Made by a program: the position numbers and the translations under genes. A DNA stretch of 64,000 bases from Rostratula benghalensis. Its lineage: Eukaryota > Chordata > Aves > Charadriiformes > Rostratulidae. The stretch covers positions 6,406,143 through 6,470,142 of the forward strand of contig VXAI01000025.1 of NCBI GenBank assembly GCA_013399305.1, read 5' to 3'. This document shows, piece after piece, positions 39,701 through 52,656 of this stretch. Within the stretch, counting starts at the first letter, position 1; each line of letters opens with the position of its first letter. The notes under the pieces are model-generated. The model was given only the letters and a program-made list of their open reading frames with translations, was not told where the DNA came from and searched no databases.

Positions 39701-41820
39701 AATGCACAGGATCATAAAACACTCCCGTTGGGACTGAAGGCTTCTCAATGGGAAAACGCATGGGTAAAATATTGGAGAGGGTAGTATGGAGCCAGAGAAC
39801 CTCTGAGACAGCTATTGCAAGAGAGATGTGGAGAAATATTAATTATAACTTCTAATATTTGTCATTTGCATGTGTGTTCTACAGTGTACCCTGCTCTGCA
39901 GTGGTGTTTGCAGTTTAAATTTGCTAAATAGAGATAGTTCACCTTCACAGAATTCTTCCCAGACTCTGACATTATTCTTAGTATTTATTTTACAATAATG
40001 GTAATTCAGGTATCTGAATGTAAGGCACCTATTATCTATTTAAAGCTCTATTATATATGTTTCTTAAATGTATTGTGTATACATAATACACAGGTGATAT
40101 GAACATAGATTACAGTTTTTATTTGTAGATGGGAATAAATAAAGCAAGGCACTGCTTTTATATTTCTGTTAGTTTTAGAAGATGTCATAGAATTTAATAA
40201 CAGGATTATGATTTACTACTTAACAATTACTAAGAGGGGGAAAATCATCGCAGTTTTAAATTGCCAATTTTTCTGGTTTTCCTTGCTGCTGGGAAACCTA
40301 GTGGAGAGGACAAAAAAGGAGTGAAGAAAATGTTCAAAAAGTAACACATATTCCCTAAATCCTATGCAACTTTATTGTATTTTACATTTTCTCCTCTAAA
40401 AAAGAAAGAAAACATTTGATATGAGAGAATACCCTACTGGAAGCTATTTTATGTGAGCTTCTAGTGTCCCCATGATCAGTGTGAGAACTATTTCCCATTG
40501 TAGACAGAGACTGAGTTTCATTCAACAGAGTTGGGATTCACAAGTTTGAAGGCTTTATTCTCAGCAACTGGAGTTTTTCCTCAAAGAGGGCTGCAATCTT
40601 TATCTCAGTCAGAAATCTAGGGTTTCCAATAGAAACTTGGTGGAAAAAACAGGAATTTCGGTACTTGTCAGAACTAAAGGGTTTCTAAGTTCAAATCTTG
40701 GGATGTGAAAATTTGTGCTGTGTATTTGCTATGCTCTGTGGGGTTTGCCAATGACACTGACCTGATTGAATCGTGGATCTGCTGCACGTGAAATCAGTAA
40801 ATTAAAGCACAATCTGCTATGTTTATGGGCTTTAAAAGCCAGCAAACTGATTCTCCAAATATGTAATTTGCTTGTCATTCAACTTTGCAGAACACAGATG
40901 TGGCAGTACAGAAGCAGGAGACTGTAATGGCATTTGTAACCTTTGATATATTAACAATACATCAATTTGAAAAACACACTGCATTTTGTCAGGTTTTAAA
41001 TTGCAAAATTAACACTCACTATTAATTTTAAGGTACTAAGTCATGTAATGATACCAATATTCAGTTCCTGTTAAACCTATTTGCAACTGATACTTGCAGT
41101 GTATTTATGAAAGAAATTGCTTTAAAGGAATTGAGGTGTTTGAGGGTATGCATTTAATTTCACTCCATTTCTTTATTGGTAGCTTTGATCAATGCTGTGC
41201 TTTACTACCTCTCCCACATGCTTTGAACTTGTAGATGCAAGTGTATAAATAATTTCCCATGCCAATTCTTGGCTGATAACCCAGGCTGAAATATAAAAAG
41301 CAAGTTGTCTCCTAAATTCTAGTGAGTGGGATTAATGAATCGATTAGTTGAATTCTGAATTAAAATTGCAATTAAAAGCAAAATTGTATCTCTTAGAAAG
41401 GCTTTAAGTTATTTCCCCAAAATATAGCAAGCAGATTATGGGCTTTTGACAAAGGTTTGCATTGTGAATAAAAACAGTTTTCAATAACTTTTTTTTTTTT
41501 TTCTGTTTGTAAATCAAACTCTTAGAATAGTAGCAATTAGTAAGCAAAAAAGATGTGATATATTTTTTGAAAATTTTCAGCTTACAGAGGAAACTCCATT
41601 GTTTGGGGTTTTTTTTAAACACTGAAGATGTGATTCAGTGAAAATAATTACCAATAAAAGCCACCAGTAGCATATAATGATTTTTTTTTTTAATAGATTT
41701 TTCTCAAATTATTTAAAATTACAGTGTGGGGTTTGTATGTTCAATTGCAATTAGTATTTACAGTGTATTGATACATGTTTTGCTGTAGCACTCTCAGAGC
41801 ATACTTCAAAAATCAGTGCA
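30765..41820. other. Intronic sequence, mostly featureless
   Basis: AT-rich DNA without recognisable interspersed repeats. A GC- and CpG-richer patch at about 31495-31645 stands out. A T15 run lies at 33510-33524 and a T14 run at 41489-41502. A (TTTA)n stretch lies near 33033-33052. A pyrimidine-rich tract at 37195-37420 is listed separately. Confidence 0.65.
37195..37420. repeat. Pyrimidine-rich tract
   Basis: About 225 bases of + strand sequence strongly enriched in C and T, without a simple repeat unit. An open frame runs through it by composition alone. It may be a decayed antisense retroelement; no parent is recognised. Confidence 0.45.
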
Positions 41821-42500
41821 GGGAAAGGGGACCTGGGGGTCCTGGTGGCCATCAGGATGGCCTTGAGCCAGCTCTGTGCCCTTGTAGCCAAGAAGGCCAA
41901 TGGCATCCTGGGGTGCATTAGAAGAGGGGTAGTGAGTAGGTCAAGAGAAGTCCTCCTCCCCCTGTAGTCTGCCCTGGTGAGACCCCATCTGGAATATTGT
42001 GTCCAGTTCTGGGCCTCTCAGTTGCAGAAGGACAGGGAACTGCTTGAGAGAGTCCAGGGCAGGGCTACAAAGACGATGAAGGGAGTGGAGCATCTCCCGT
42101 ATGAGGAAAGGCTGAGGGAGCTGGGTCTCTTGAGCTTGGAGAAGAAGAGACTGAGGGGGTGATCTCATTAATGTTTATAAATCTGGAAAGGGTGAGTGTC
42201 AGGAGGATGGAGCCAGGCTCTTCTCAGTGACAGCCAGTGACAGGACAAGGGGCAATGGGTGCAAGATGGAACATAGGAAGTTCCACTTAAATATGAGGAA
42301 AAAACTTCTTCATGAGGAGGATGATGGAACACTGGGACAGGCTGCCCAGAGAGGTTGTGGAGTTTCCTTCTCTGGTGACGTTCAAAACCTGCCTGGATGT
42401 GGGCTCCTGTGTGACCTGATCTGGGTGTTCCTGCTCGGGCAGGGGGATTGGACTGGATGAGCTTTCAAGGTCCCTTCCAGTCCCTGATATTCTGTGATTC
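41821..42500 (+). mobile_element. CR1 LINE 3' fragment, sense
   Basis: This 5'-truncated CR1 begins at the D-L-G-V-L-V block (41830-41847) of the reverse transcriptase C-terminal region. It continues through [12 protein letters not shown] (from 41980), [17 protein letters not shown] and S-D-R-T-R-G-N-G. One frame is open at 41977-42162 and stops after K-K-R-L-R-G; a second at 42227-42460 shows a frameshift between them. It ends with ggtcccttccagtccctgat followed by attctgtgattc. It is relatively well preserved, so a younger insertion than the remnant at 12420-13690. Confidence 0.95.
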
Positions 42501-44459
42501 AGGTATATGCCTTTGCATTTGAGACTTAACCAGAAGCTTTCCCAATGACAGATAATATGCCAAGAATGTTATGAGAATGTTTTTTCCTAATACTGCAAGT
42601 ATTTTGCTGCCTTGTTGTGAGGTTTCTCCCTTTTTCCTTCCATAAATTTTGTTCTGAGATTTGTTAGAATTAATATCTTTCTAAACACACTTCTATCACT
42701 TGTTCTTCCATCATCATTATTTATCTTTTTCAGCCTGTATATCGATTGTCTGATATTATTGGAAATGACCACAGAACCTGACCTATTGAACTCTGCAATT
42801 CCTGCAAAATATGCACATTTTAATCCCCTTACTCTGCAGACATCGAGAGCACATTCTAATCCCCAAAGAAGTAGTTCTAGTGATTTAATAGATGCTACCC
42901 CTCATATAGCATCAGTAGTGACTCAAAGCTGCACCTCTGCTCCTGCTGGTATCTTCATTTGGATTATGTGTGAAGATAATGTACTGATATAGGTTACTTG
43001 ATCTTAATTTTTGCTATTCAGCAGCATAAATTATGGTATTTTATGACAAATGTAAAATGTAAGATTTTAACCAATTTTGCATTCTGCTCCAAATCGACAA
43101 ATTTTGAGAAGCATACAATTATGATAAGTCATATCCACCAGGTGAATTTTCTTTTATCTTTTCACAAAGAACACTAGGACATACAGGTGGAGCTTTAAGC
43201 ATCATTTCAAGCTAAACTTATTAATGCTGCTTATTAATAAGAATCCTTTTCAAAACACAGAACTTGGTCTATGTGAGTAGCATGGAGAATTTACCAGCTT
43301 CCACACAGGGTATTTGCTTTATCCTAAATAGGAATGAAATGACAGAGTTAGGATGGCAGGTAAGGAAGCCAGAGGTTTTTTACAAATTGCAGCTAAAATG
43401 TATCATTTTCAAAACTGAAAACCCCCAAAGTGTTTAGTATTTAAGTAGCTCTATCGCCCATGAATTCCACTTAGTGCTGGATTTTTAGATACTAAAATAT
43501 TCTAAGACAAGATTTAGTTCTTTAAAAGATGTGGCAGATTATCTTCCAATTTTCTGTATTTTATATGACTTGGTGTAAACTTTTTTCTATAGCTTTTTTT
43601 AGGGTTAAATGTGCAGGGAAGTAGATGCTCACTTTTTCCCTTGCAAAGCCAATATTTCAGTTTCACCTGTCTGTTGTGTTATATTGCGTTGTAACTTTTT
43701 TCTAACAGCTGTTAGAGAATTCAGAGGATTTAAATAACCATTTTATTAAAGGTGTTAGGATCAGTTTTCTTCCTTTACTTATGCTGTCACCTTTATCTCA
43801 CAGATTTGCTGTTTCAAGTCAGACGTTAGTGAACTTACTAGTAGTAAATGCTGACTTATTCTGTGACTAATGCTGAGCAGTTTAAGTCACTCACACATTG
43901 CTCAGCGGTGGTGAAGTTGGCAACGATGTGATAGGTGGTGTCATCTTAATAACTGTCTTTGGGGTAGTATAATTATATCAGCAGTCTAATACTGAACTCA
44001 GACTAATCATTGTCTAACTGCTTCCCGTTGAGACTGTAAAATATTAAGCCAAAACCCCAATAATTTCAGTAGGACTGATCATGAGAAAGGATTTAGCTTC
44101 TAATACAAAAAAGGGTCAGAGGAAACAGAACATTCAAAATAAACTTTATTAGCAAGCAGTGATTTATTGCATTCATGTGGCGCTGACCAGTAGACGTGAT
44201 TACTTTTTTTGCATATGTTAGGGTATTTTTTGCTGCATAACAATTTTCATTGTTGATGAAAAAGTGAGTAGAAAAGTTAATGTAAAATTTGGGATGGGGA
44301 AAAAAAGAGTAGTTCAGATCTTGAAGAGCTTTTCTATATGGGAATGATTAGAGAACATAGAGTGCAGTAAAGAATTTGGCTAAATTGCATTTGAGATCTG
44401 TGTAGCTCTGACAAGCACAGTTGTTCAGGAAACAAAGTTCTGGTGTTATGTCTCAGATA

Positions 44460-44830
44460 TATACAGCACACGAGGTGCCAGGTCCAATTAACAGTCCGAT
44501 GGTGGTAAATCCATTATCCTTGGAAAGAGAGTCCACCATCAGGAGACATTAATTCAATGTGACACCAACTGGGGTGTTTATATACAGCTAATTGCAATGT
44601 CAGACATTCTGCTCTAATTGAGTTTAATTGTGGCAAAATTGGAGTTAATTAAAAGTTAATGGTATAGAGCACATCATGTTGTTATAAACTACGGGTACAT
44701 GTTTCATATCCATATTATTGTTATTTAAATGGTGCTTTCAATTACTGTGCCTCATATTGGCACTTTGGAAATGCACTGTAATTGTTTTCACATCACTGCA
44801 AGTTTTTGTTCTCAGTAGGCGTGTAGGAAT
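44460..44830. promoter_or_regulatory. Homeodomain-motif-rich stretch (candidate enhancer)
   Basis: Within about 370 bases there are CCAATTAAC (44484-44492), ATTAATTC near 44548, CTAATTG at 44588-44594 and 44614-44620, TTAATTG at 44624-44630, and GTTAATTAAAAGTTAATG from 44644. An 8-bp inverted repeat, gatggtgg (44498-44505) and ccaccatc (44533-44540), lies at its left side. Low simple-repeat content and clustered TAATT cores are typical of conserved developmental enhancers, but AT-rich DNA also yields such cores, so this is tentative. Confidence 0.25.
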
Positions 44831-45109
44831 GTGTTTATTTTTAAAAAGTGTGACAAAGTATAGGTTGGTTCATTATATCACAACGTAAATGTCACATGTG
44901 ATGTTTCCAGCCTCCTTGCTAAGGAAAGGGTTCACTTTGTAAGTAAAAGTGGAGAAGTAAATGTAGTAAAACTGGAGAAGAAAATTCTGGTTGACCTTAA
45001 GACAAGGATACTGGTTTGACATTGTCCATCATACTTTGATAAAGAAATCTCAGTTTTCTCCATTTTCTTGAATCCATCTTTCTCTAATTGTGTCTTATTG
45101 CTGGCTGTT

Positions 45110-45545
45110 GTGTTCAGCATCTCCTATGATGAATCTTCTCTCTATGGGATTTTCCCTGGGCTTTCTTCACTGTCTTCTGTCTCTGCACCCCTTGTTCGCT
45201 TCTGTAGCTTCCCCATTATATATGCAGACAGCTGTATCTCTGTCCTGACATCTCTCCTGATGTTTTGAATCAAAACCTTTGTTTGATGTGTTCTGGATGT
45301 CTTACTGCCAAAGAAGAAAACAATAATTGTATCTTCCCCTTTTTATGTCAGTATAGTCAACCTAACCATCCTCCACTCTACCCAATACTCTCATCTTTTC
45401 TGGAGGCTCCACATACACTTGACATATCCACACCTTTCAGACCTCACCCATTATAATGACAAACTGATTTGTTCCTTGCATACTCTGTCCCTCATCCAAG
45501 TCTCCTAGTATTCTCAGTCTTAACATTCCTTCTAGCTTTTCTGTG
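45110..45545. repeat. Pyrimidine-rich tract
   Basis: The + strand is enriched in C and T over about 430 bases with no clear repeat unit. Its composition mirrors the purine-rich tract at 4640-5165 on the opposite strand. The source is unknown. Confidence 0.4.
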
Positions 45546-48500
45546 GTACAAATGCCATGTACCTCCAGTTCACTGCATATGAAGGTGCAATTCCTCTGCT
45601 ACCAGGTACTTGTACCGTGCTACCACAATGGTCTGCTTACAGGAGCCATGAATGTGTATTTGTGGTTAGAACGTAGTCTCTTTGCATTCAACGGGGGAGT
45701 AATGGGTTATTTTGTCAAGTGATAAAGTGGCAAGTTGTCTGACTTTCTGATTCAAAGCTTTTATAGCTTTAGGTCTAACTTACATTACTCAAATACTAAA
45801 AGTATATTCTTTGCCTTAAAAAGCGTAAGGAACTTTGTATTAAAGAAAATAAAAATGGTCCTGTTTTTTCCTACATCCCAGAAGTTTTTCACATGGTTCT
45901 TTTGTAAAATCTAGACAAGTGGTTGCCTATAGATGGGAGGAAAATGGGCTGATTAGGATTTTGTTTCCTCAAGTAATTTTTACTTTGTCTTGTTTAGAAC
46001 TGTCCAAACACAATGAAAGCAATGATATGAAATGCTTGTTTCCAAGATCTATGGTTCCATGTACAAATCGGGTGTTTTGATAAGACCAGGTTAATGCAAG
46101 GCAAATAAACATTATTCTAAATATAGAGATGAGCAAATAACGCTGTGTTTGAATACCTGCTTATGCTGAGAAAGTGATACAGTAAAATTACTGCTTTTCA
46201 TCAATTTTAAGTGGGCTAGCACTTTCTTCCATTATCTTTGTCAATTGTGGGCCAGCACTTCTCTCAATCTGTAAAACTAAATAGGCTGGAAAAGGCAAGG
46301 CAAAATGTTTCAGACTCTGCTAACAGATAGCATAGACACTTAAAGCTATTCCAATGAGAGAAAATTTGGCATTGCAACTGCCTGACAGAATTTTGTCTTC
46401 TGCAATATTTTTCATTAATCTTCCTGGTAAAATAAACCGTCTTCTCTGTGGAAATTAATTAGCACGGTATTGGGAATTTTAATTTTCAGAAAAAAACAGT
46501 GAGATACACTACTGTTTCTTTACACACTAACACACACCAGGGCAATAACCTAAAATAACCAACAGAAAATAACCCTGATAACAAATATATTTCCAGATTT
46601 CTCTTAAGCTGAGAAGTCCTTTCATTGTATGATTTTTCTTAACACTTAAAGGTGTCCCAAAGAAGGGAGTAAAGACCAAGATGAAAGCTGTCATAGTTTA
46701 CAAGATAGAACCAGGTGGTTTTTCTCTGACTATTAAAACTGGACACGGTGGGCAGGGAGCAGATTTGCATGCAGATCTTTCATTTTAATTTACCACAACC
46801 AGAAGATCTGGGGTTTGTTTGCTGTTGTCGTGTTTGTTTATGTTTGTTTATTTAAAGAGAAACATTTTAATGGGTTATAGGTGCATCTAATAAAAGATCG
46901 CTTCTGTCCTTGTCAGGCTCCAGGTATTTTCTGTATGCTAAATTCAAAGAAAAATCAAGGCAGTTTTACTTCAAATCTCTGGATGATGCTGGATCTAACG
47001 TGGGGTAATGAAACAACTGACCTTCTCTGTAGAGTGTGTTGAAGTTTGTATGGTAATAGATACTTTTTTTTTTCTTTTTTTAAGCCTCATTTGAAGGTGA
47101 GAGGTGCAGTTTCATTTCATCTGCATTAGGCTTTTATACTCTGTGACTCTCTGTGTATTTAAAACTGTGTCTTAGGTATGTGTGGAGTGACTGACTTCCA
47201 TAGGACCCATCATGTAAACCATCTTCTGGGGGTAATACAGCCTTTCTTCTGGATTGTAATTTCATCTGAGGGGAGCACCAGCAAAAATTCTGCCTTTTTA
47301 AATATGTTTCTTGTAAATAAATAAAGCATATATGGGTTGATTAGAATCAGTATGTACAAGAAGACAAGCTTCAGTGGAAACAAATGGGTTACTATGGAAA
47401 AGGGGAGATGCATTTGTAGGAGATGGATTTACTAAGTATTTGTAAGTATTTCTAATATCAGCAAAAAAATGTCAATTATAAGTCTACTTCTGATTTCTTA
47501 GAATTTATGGGGAAATGTGTTGGTGGTGAAACCTAAGATATTAAAGGCAAAAAAGCCTGATCAATTTTATGCCAAAGCTGGACAGTTACATTATAGTGTT
47601 TGTTCTGGAATTTCTTTCTCTGCTCTAAAATTTGGTTCAGCTTTGACTTAAATAATTAACCATTATAGAATATGCACATCTTTAACAAGTCCTTTCCAGG
47701 CAAATGTCAAGGAATCTGACTAGGAAGAAAGGCATGTCCAGAGGTTCTGAGTGCTGTTGAAAATAGAAGTTCTCGTATTAAATAGAGGAAAGTGTTTGCC
47801 ACCCTTTAATTCATTACAACATTTTAGAATAGTAACATGGCTTTGTCCAACACTAAAAATGGGAGCAGCTTTAAAAAAGTGGGATAATGACTACCAAAAA
47901 ACATGCAATGAAATGTAAAATTCCACTTCTATTAATAAAAAGGTGAAATACTTTGATAATTCTAGAAGTCAAATTCTGCTATTCTCAACTAGCTGTATTA
48001 ACATATTAACAGATATTTCTCTCTTTCTTCACCTTCAGAACGACTTGATCAAGTGTTTTTTCATGATTATAATCCAATCCTATAGTATTTTTTTAATGAC
48101 TTGCAATTTTTTTTGGCTTTTGCAGTAAAATAGATATGTATTTTCCAGAATATTAATTTACTGTGTTTCCCAGCTTCAACTTCTGCTCAAGTGTTATTGT
48201 TACCAGAATAGTTTCTTGTGAGGAGGAAACAAGAATGAAAGCAGATGGGATGTGAAATATATTTAGCTGCTATGGACTCAGAAAAACTTGAAAAAGTTTC
48301 ATAGATTGAATCCCCAGTTCTTTGATGTTAGGATTAAACCAGGTGGTTTACAACAAGCTTGAAGTAATATAAAGCTGCCAATAAATCCCGTATGGGAAGA
48401 TCTTCAGCGAACTTCAAGAGAATGAGCCAGTTTTTTGGCTTGCATCTGATGAGGCAGTGTGGTGTAAGAAGGCAGTTGCTAAGAAGTTCCCATGTTTGCC

Positions 48501-49136
48501 ATCTGCTTCTGCCAAGCAATAAAAGTTTCCCTTTTGCCACATTTTGGTACTCCATGAAGTCCTGATGCTTTTTAGCTCCCTCAGCTCTACCCTTCCTTTC
48601 TGAGAAACTTTAACAGAAAGACTTTGATATGTTTAATTTGGACTTTGTTTTGGTTTTGTTTCGCTGTTGTAGTAACTTGTTTTTTTAATTGGGTAGAAAG
48701 GCAATGAATTCTCTTATGGATCATTTATGTCTCAGATTGTGAGAGAGACTAATAGTCTCAGTAACGCAGAGTGGCTCCTGCTGTGACAGCCAGACATCAG
48801 GATCCTGTGGCTTGGGAAATAGTGCTTTTGCTCTTATTTGCCTGTTTTTTGCATTCTCATTTAGTTGTAGTCTCAGCCACAGCAAACCCCTCCTTGCAAT
48901 CTTGTGTATTATTATTCACTCAGAAGAAATGAACAGCACCACAAGAAAAAAAAATTGTCTTTTTGAAATTGACTTGAATTGTTCTTTTTTTGTCCAACAG
49001 ATTCCAACTCCTCTATAAGATATTTAGTAATGCAAATATTAATACATGATCTGAACTTGGCTGCTTTATTTGTCTGTGGTTCCAAAGAAGAAGCAATAAA
49101 TGAGAGAGAAAAGAATTTTTTGGAGTATGTGCTTTG

Positions 49137-49464
49137 TACAACTACCTGAAAGGAGGTTGTAGCGAGGTGGGGTTCAGCCTCTTCTCCCAGGTCACAGGTG
49201 ATAGGACAAGATGAAACGGCCTTGAGTGGCACCAGCGAGACATTTAGACCAGGAATTAGGAAACATTTCTTCACTGAAAGGGTTTTCAAGCATTGGCACA
49301 GGCTGCCCAGGGAAGGGGTTGAGTAACCATCCCTGGTGGTATTTAAAAGACGTGTAGGTGCAGTGCTGAGAGACATGGTTTAGTAATAACTTGGCAGTGC
49401 GGGGTTAAGGGTTGGACTTGATCTTACAAGTCTCTTCCAAAGGTAACGATTCTATAATTCTATG
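49137..49464 (+). mobile_element. CR1 LINE 3' fragment, sense
   Basis: This is a short 3' piece of CR1. It starts at the block encoding Y-L-K-G-G-C-S (tacctgaaaggaggttgtag) and passes through the sequence ggaaacatttcttcactgaa and ggctgcccagggaa. It ends with gattctataattctatg (to 49464). Its sequence differs from the copies at 27070 and 41821 (longer segment around 'catggtttagtaataacttggc'), pointing to another CR1 subfamily. It is non-coding in practice; a 154-codon open frame on the opposite strand is a by-product. Confidence 0.94.
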
Positions 49465-50660
49465 TTGGTTTTGCATAGTCACGTCAAACCTGGCAATAGT
49501 TACCACTGATTTTCTTCTGAATTGGTATAATTTATGGATTTGGTGAGGAGCACTTAAAAATAAAGCTTACCCTTAGAAGTTCTTTTGAGCATAGAAAGAC
49601 TTGTGTAAAAGCGGGTGTTTGCATTGTTTTGCATTTAGCTGGAGAAGAGTCTTTATCCTTGTTTTTATAATTGCCAGAGGAGAACTATAATCCTCAACTC
49701 TTAGGCACTTGTACAATTTAGATTCTTCTGCCACTAGCAAAGAGTCTTTGCAGCAGTCTCTCCCTATGCATATTGATGCACTAAACCCAGGTGATGACGT
49801 TATTTCCCAGTGCTGACAAGTTTAAAATTTTGCTGTATTCTGCTTCTACTTTATGTGTTGGCATTGATTCAAAAAATGAAATACTTTCTGGCATCAAAGA
49901 TTCTTAGTTTTGGTCCAAACAGGACAAGAAAAAGTGGTTTTCAGGGTGTCTGAAGGTAGGAGTAGCCAGTAAAATGACCTGAATGGTCTTTCGTCTTGTT
50001 GGTTATATATTGACAGAAACCAAAGCCAGCCCCCTACCCAATACAGCTTTTCTTAGGGGCCATTTTTTGACCCTTGGGAACTAAATTTTAATGTCATTGA
50101 TAAATTGCAATGCATTTACCTTGTGAAAGTTGGAGGTAGTTTCTGTAGTTGTTTTCTGAGTGTCCTCACAGCTCTACCACTGAATTAATACCATAGCATT
50201 AATTAAAGAACTAGGACATTTGTCCTCACTGCACGCTGCAAAACTAATTTATCGCTGACAATTGATATCACTTTAGTAGTATAGTTCGCAGAACATCGGA
50301 TATTCTTTGAAGAGAAGATATTCTTTGGTCGAGATGATGCATTGGTGCCTTCTTAAGGGCAAGCTTAAATGAAAACCCCAACTTTTAAAGTTTTCTGTGC
50401 ATCACTGTCTGAAAAATTATCTTGGGCAGAGAAATCAGATGAGTTGTTGATTTCAGAATTAAGTTAATCTTAATTAATGTAGTAGAGACAAAGGTATAAA
50501 GGCTCCAGAGATCTAGTTTAGCTCCTTCTTTCAAACTGCAAAAAAAATGGGGGGGTTTGTGTGTCTTCAAGTTAAGTAATTCCCTTTAAAAATTATTTTA
50601 ATTAATTATGTCATAGAATTGAAATTCAGTTTGTTTTTCATTTCCAGTCAAAAAGCAAAT

Positions 50661-50742
50661 TTCAAAATTTCCAAATTGTCTACAGAAGAGGGCTGCTAAA
50701 ATTCAAAATTCCCACCTTGTTTACGGAAGAGGGCTACCATCT
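50661..50742. repeat. Diverged tandem duplication, 41-bp unit x2
   Basis: The units 50661-50701 and 50702-50742 both start ttcaaaatt and share the block gaagagggct, with several substitutions between them. The divergence indicates an old duplication. Confidence 0.8.
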
Positions 50743-52644
50743 CTGCACTGTTTTGTATTTATCACCTGTACCTATTGCAACTGCATGTTTTTATCTTCAT
50801 ATCTGCTTTTATCTTCATAGCAGGACATTACGTTGGCAAGTGTCACGCTAAGGTATCACACATTTATTTTGCCTGCAGCCTTGTAATGTGGTTGGGGACT
50901 GAAGTCCCAATGTTTCAATCGCTATTGAAATCCCAGGTTCTAACTTCGGAGCTTGTAAGAACACAGACTTTGATAGTAATCGGCTTATTCTTTCAGCTTG
51001 GGGATCTTTTTTTCCTTTTCAGCATTCTTGTTTTGGAAGTCCTGGTGAGCCTGCTTCATGTCTTAAATATATATATTTTTTTTTCATCTTGAAAATAAGT
51101 CATACTGTGATATGAAATCACTTACCTAGTACATGTGCTGAGATACATCTGAGCTGGTCTCATCCTTTGTACCAACAAATTTTAAGCCCGTTAACATACT
51201 GAGTCCTCATGGAACCTGCACACTGGATATCTTGTGTGGGAAGGGAATTTGGTTCAAATGTAAATAAAGATTTATTAAAGAAACTTTCACACGTTTTAGG
51301 AAAGGTAGTTGTACCTTAGGAAAATGGAATCAAAATTTAAAGTGTGGATTAAGTCCTTGGCATAAGAAAGGTGTGTATCCTTATAAAACAGATGGAGATA
51401 AAAAGTTGAGACAAGTAGTTTATATGAAATTTTAAGCTTCTTACTGACCATAGTTTAAAATGTGTATTTCAGAATTCATATATGCTTTATGTATGAAGGG
51501 CTATAAAAGGATGAAAACTTTTTTCTTGTTTGGTTATGATAGGTAAGGCTATACATTCTATGTTTCTACTTTGTTATGAGGTTTTTGGCAAAAAACAATC
51601 ATCTTCATAGATCATTCATTTTTAAGTGCAACAGCATGGTCCTGTTGAAATAATTTTCTTCAGGAGGACGTATAATGGGTGTAAGTCTGCTCCAGAACAG
51701 CAGCAGCACATCTTATTTCTATCACACACACAGACAGAGATATGAGATGTACATACAAGCATATATTGTATACATGTATCAATTGTTTTCTCAGATAATG
51801 AGAATTCTGACTTTCAGTTTCTAGCTTAAGGTGAGTAAATGTATGTAATAACAATGGCTGAATCTAATTGGCACATTACTCTTTTTGCTCTCTTAGGGTA
51901 CTGACAACAGCTAAACAAGCGTTTCACGTTTTTAAATGCATTAATCAGGCAGCATGGTTGGCTATTTCTGAATCCCTGAAAGAAACAATACGAACTGCTC
52001 AGCCTGTTTCCATGGCTGTCAATCTGGCAACATATTCATTTCACGAAGGAAAGCAGCACCTTTTCATAATATATATTTCAAATATAACTGAGTAGTGTTT
52101 CTTAGCAACAGGAGCTCAGCAGCTGGTGATCCTGAGATGAGCCATTGAATAAGGGTGAAGCGTGCGCATGTGCTTGTGAACCAGAGAGTTTCAATTAGCA
52201 GGTAGCTCACAGAGGAAACAAAGGTATTCTGATACCAAATTTCTCTCAGTAATTTTTTTTTTTTTTTTACTTCTACTAGGAAAATAAAGGAGCACTCATC
52301 TGACCCTAGCAAAATACTAGGAAAGAAATTCCCTCTTAGTGAATAGAATAAATCAACTTGAATTGCTCACAAAAACATATGTGGAAAAAAAAAAAGTGAC
52401 CTGACTATAAAACAGATATTTTTTATGAATAGAACCTCAAGAAGTAATTACTCACAGCTTGTTTTAGAGAGACCTACTTTCTTTCACTCTGAAAAGAAAA
52501 TGTGTGCCTGTCTCATATTGTAACAATAGCTTTGAGTGCTACTGATATTAAAGAACTTTGAAGACAGTTGAGCACTTTCTGACAAATGGCATTTCCATGC
52601 ACTCCTGTTTTTACTCTGTGGCTATTAAAAGAAGGGTAGTGTGA

Positions 52645-52656
52645 GGGGGGGGGGGG
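52645..52656. repeat. Poly-G run (G12)
   Basis: Twelve consecutive G in an otherwise AT-rich region; prone to length error and able to stack in G-rich structures. Confidence 0.85.

Larger units (their letters stand above)
42501..49136. other. Intronic sequence with enhancer-like stretches
   Basis: No gene is recognised. It holds a dense TAATT-motif stretch at 44460-44830, a pyrimidine-rich tract at about 45110-45545 and a candidate conserved stretch at 46190-46500. The first and third are discussed as regulatory candidates. Confidence 0.6.

Noticed and set aside
48912..49376. 154-codon open frame on the - strand
   Set aside because: Most of it is the reverse complement of the CR1 3' fragment at 49137-49464.
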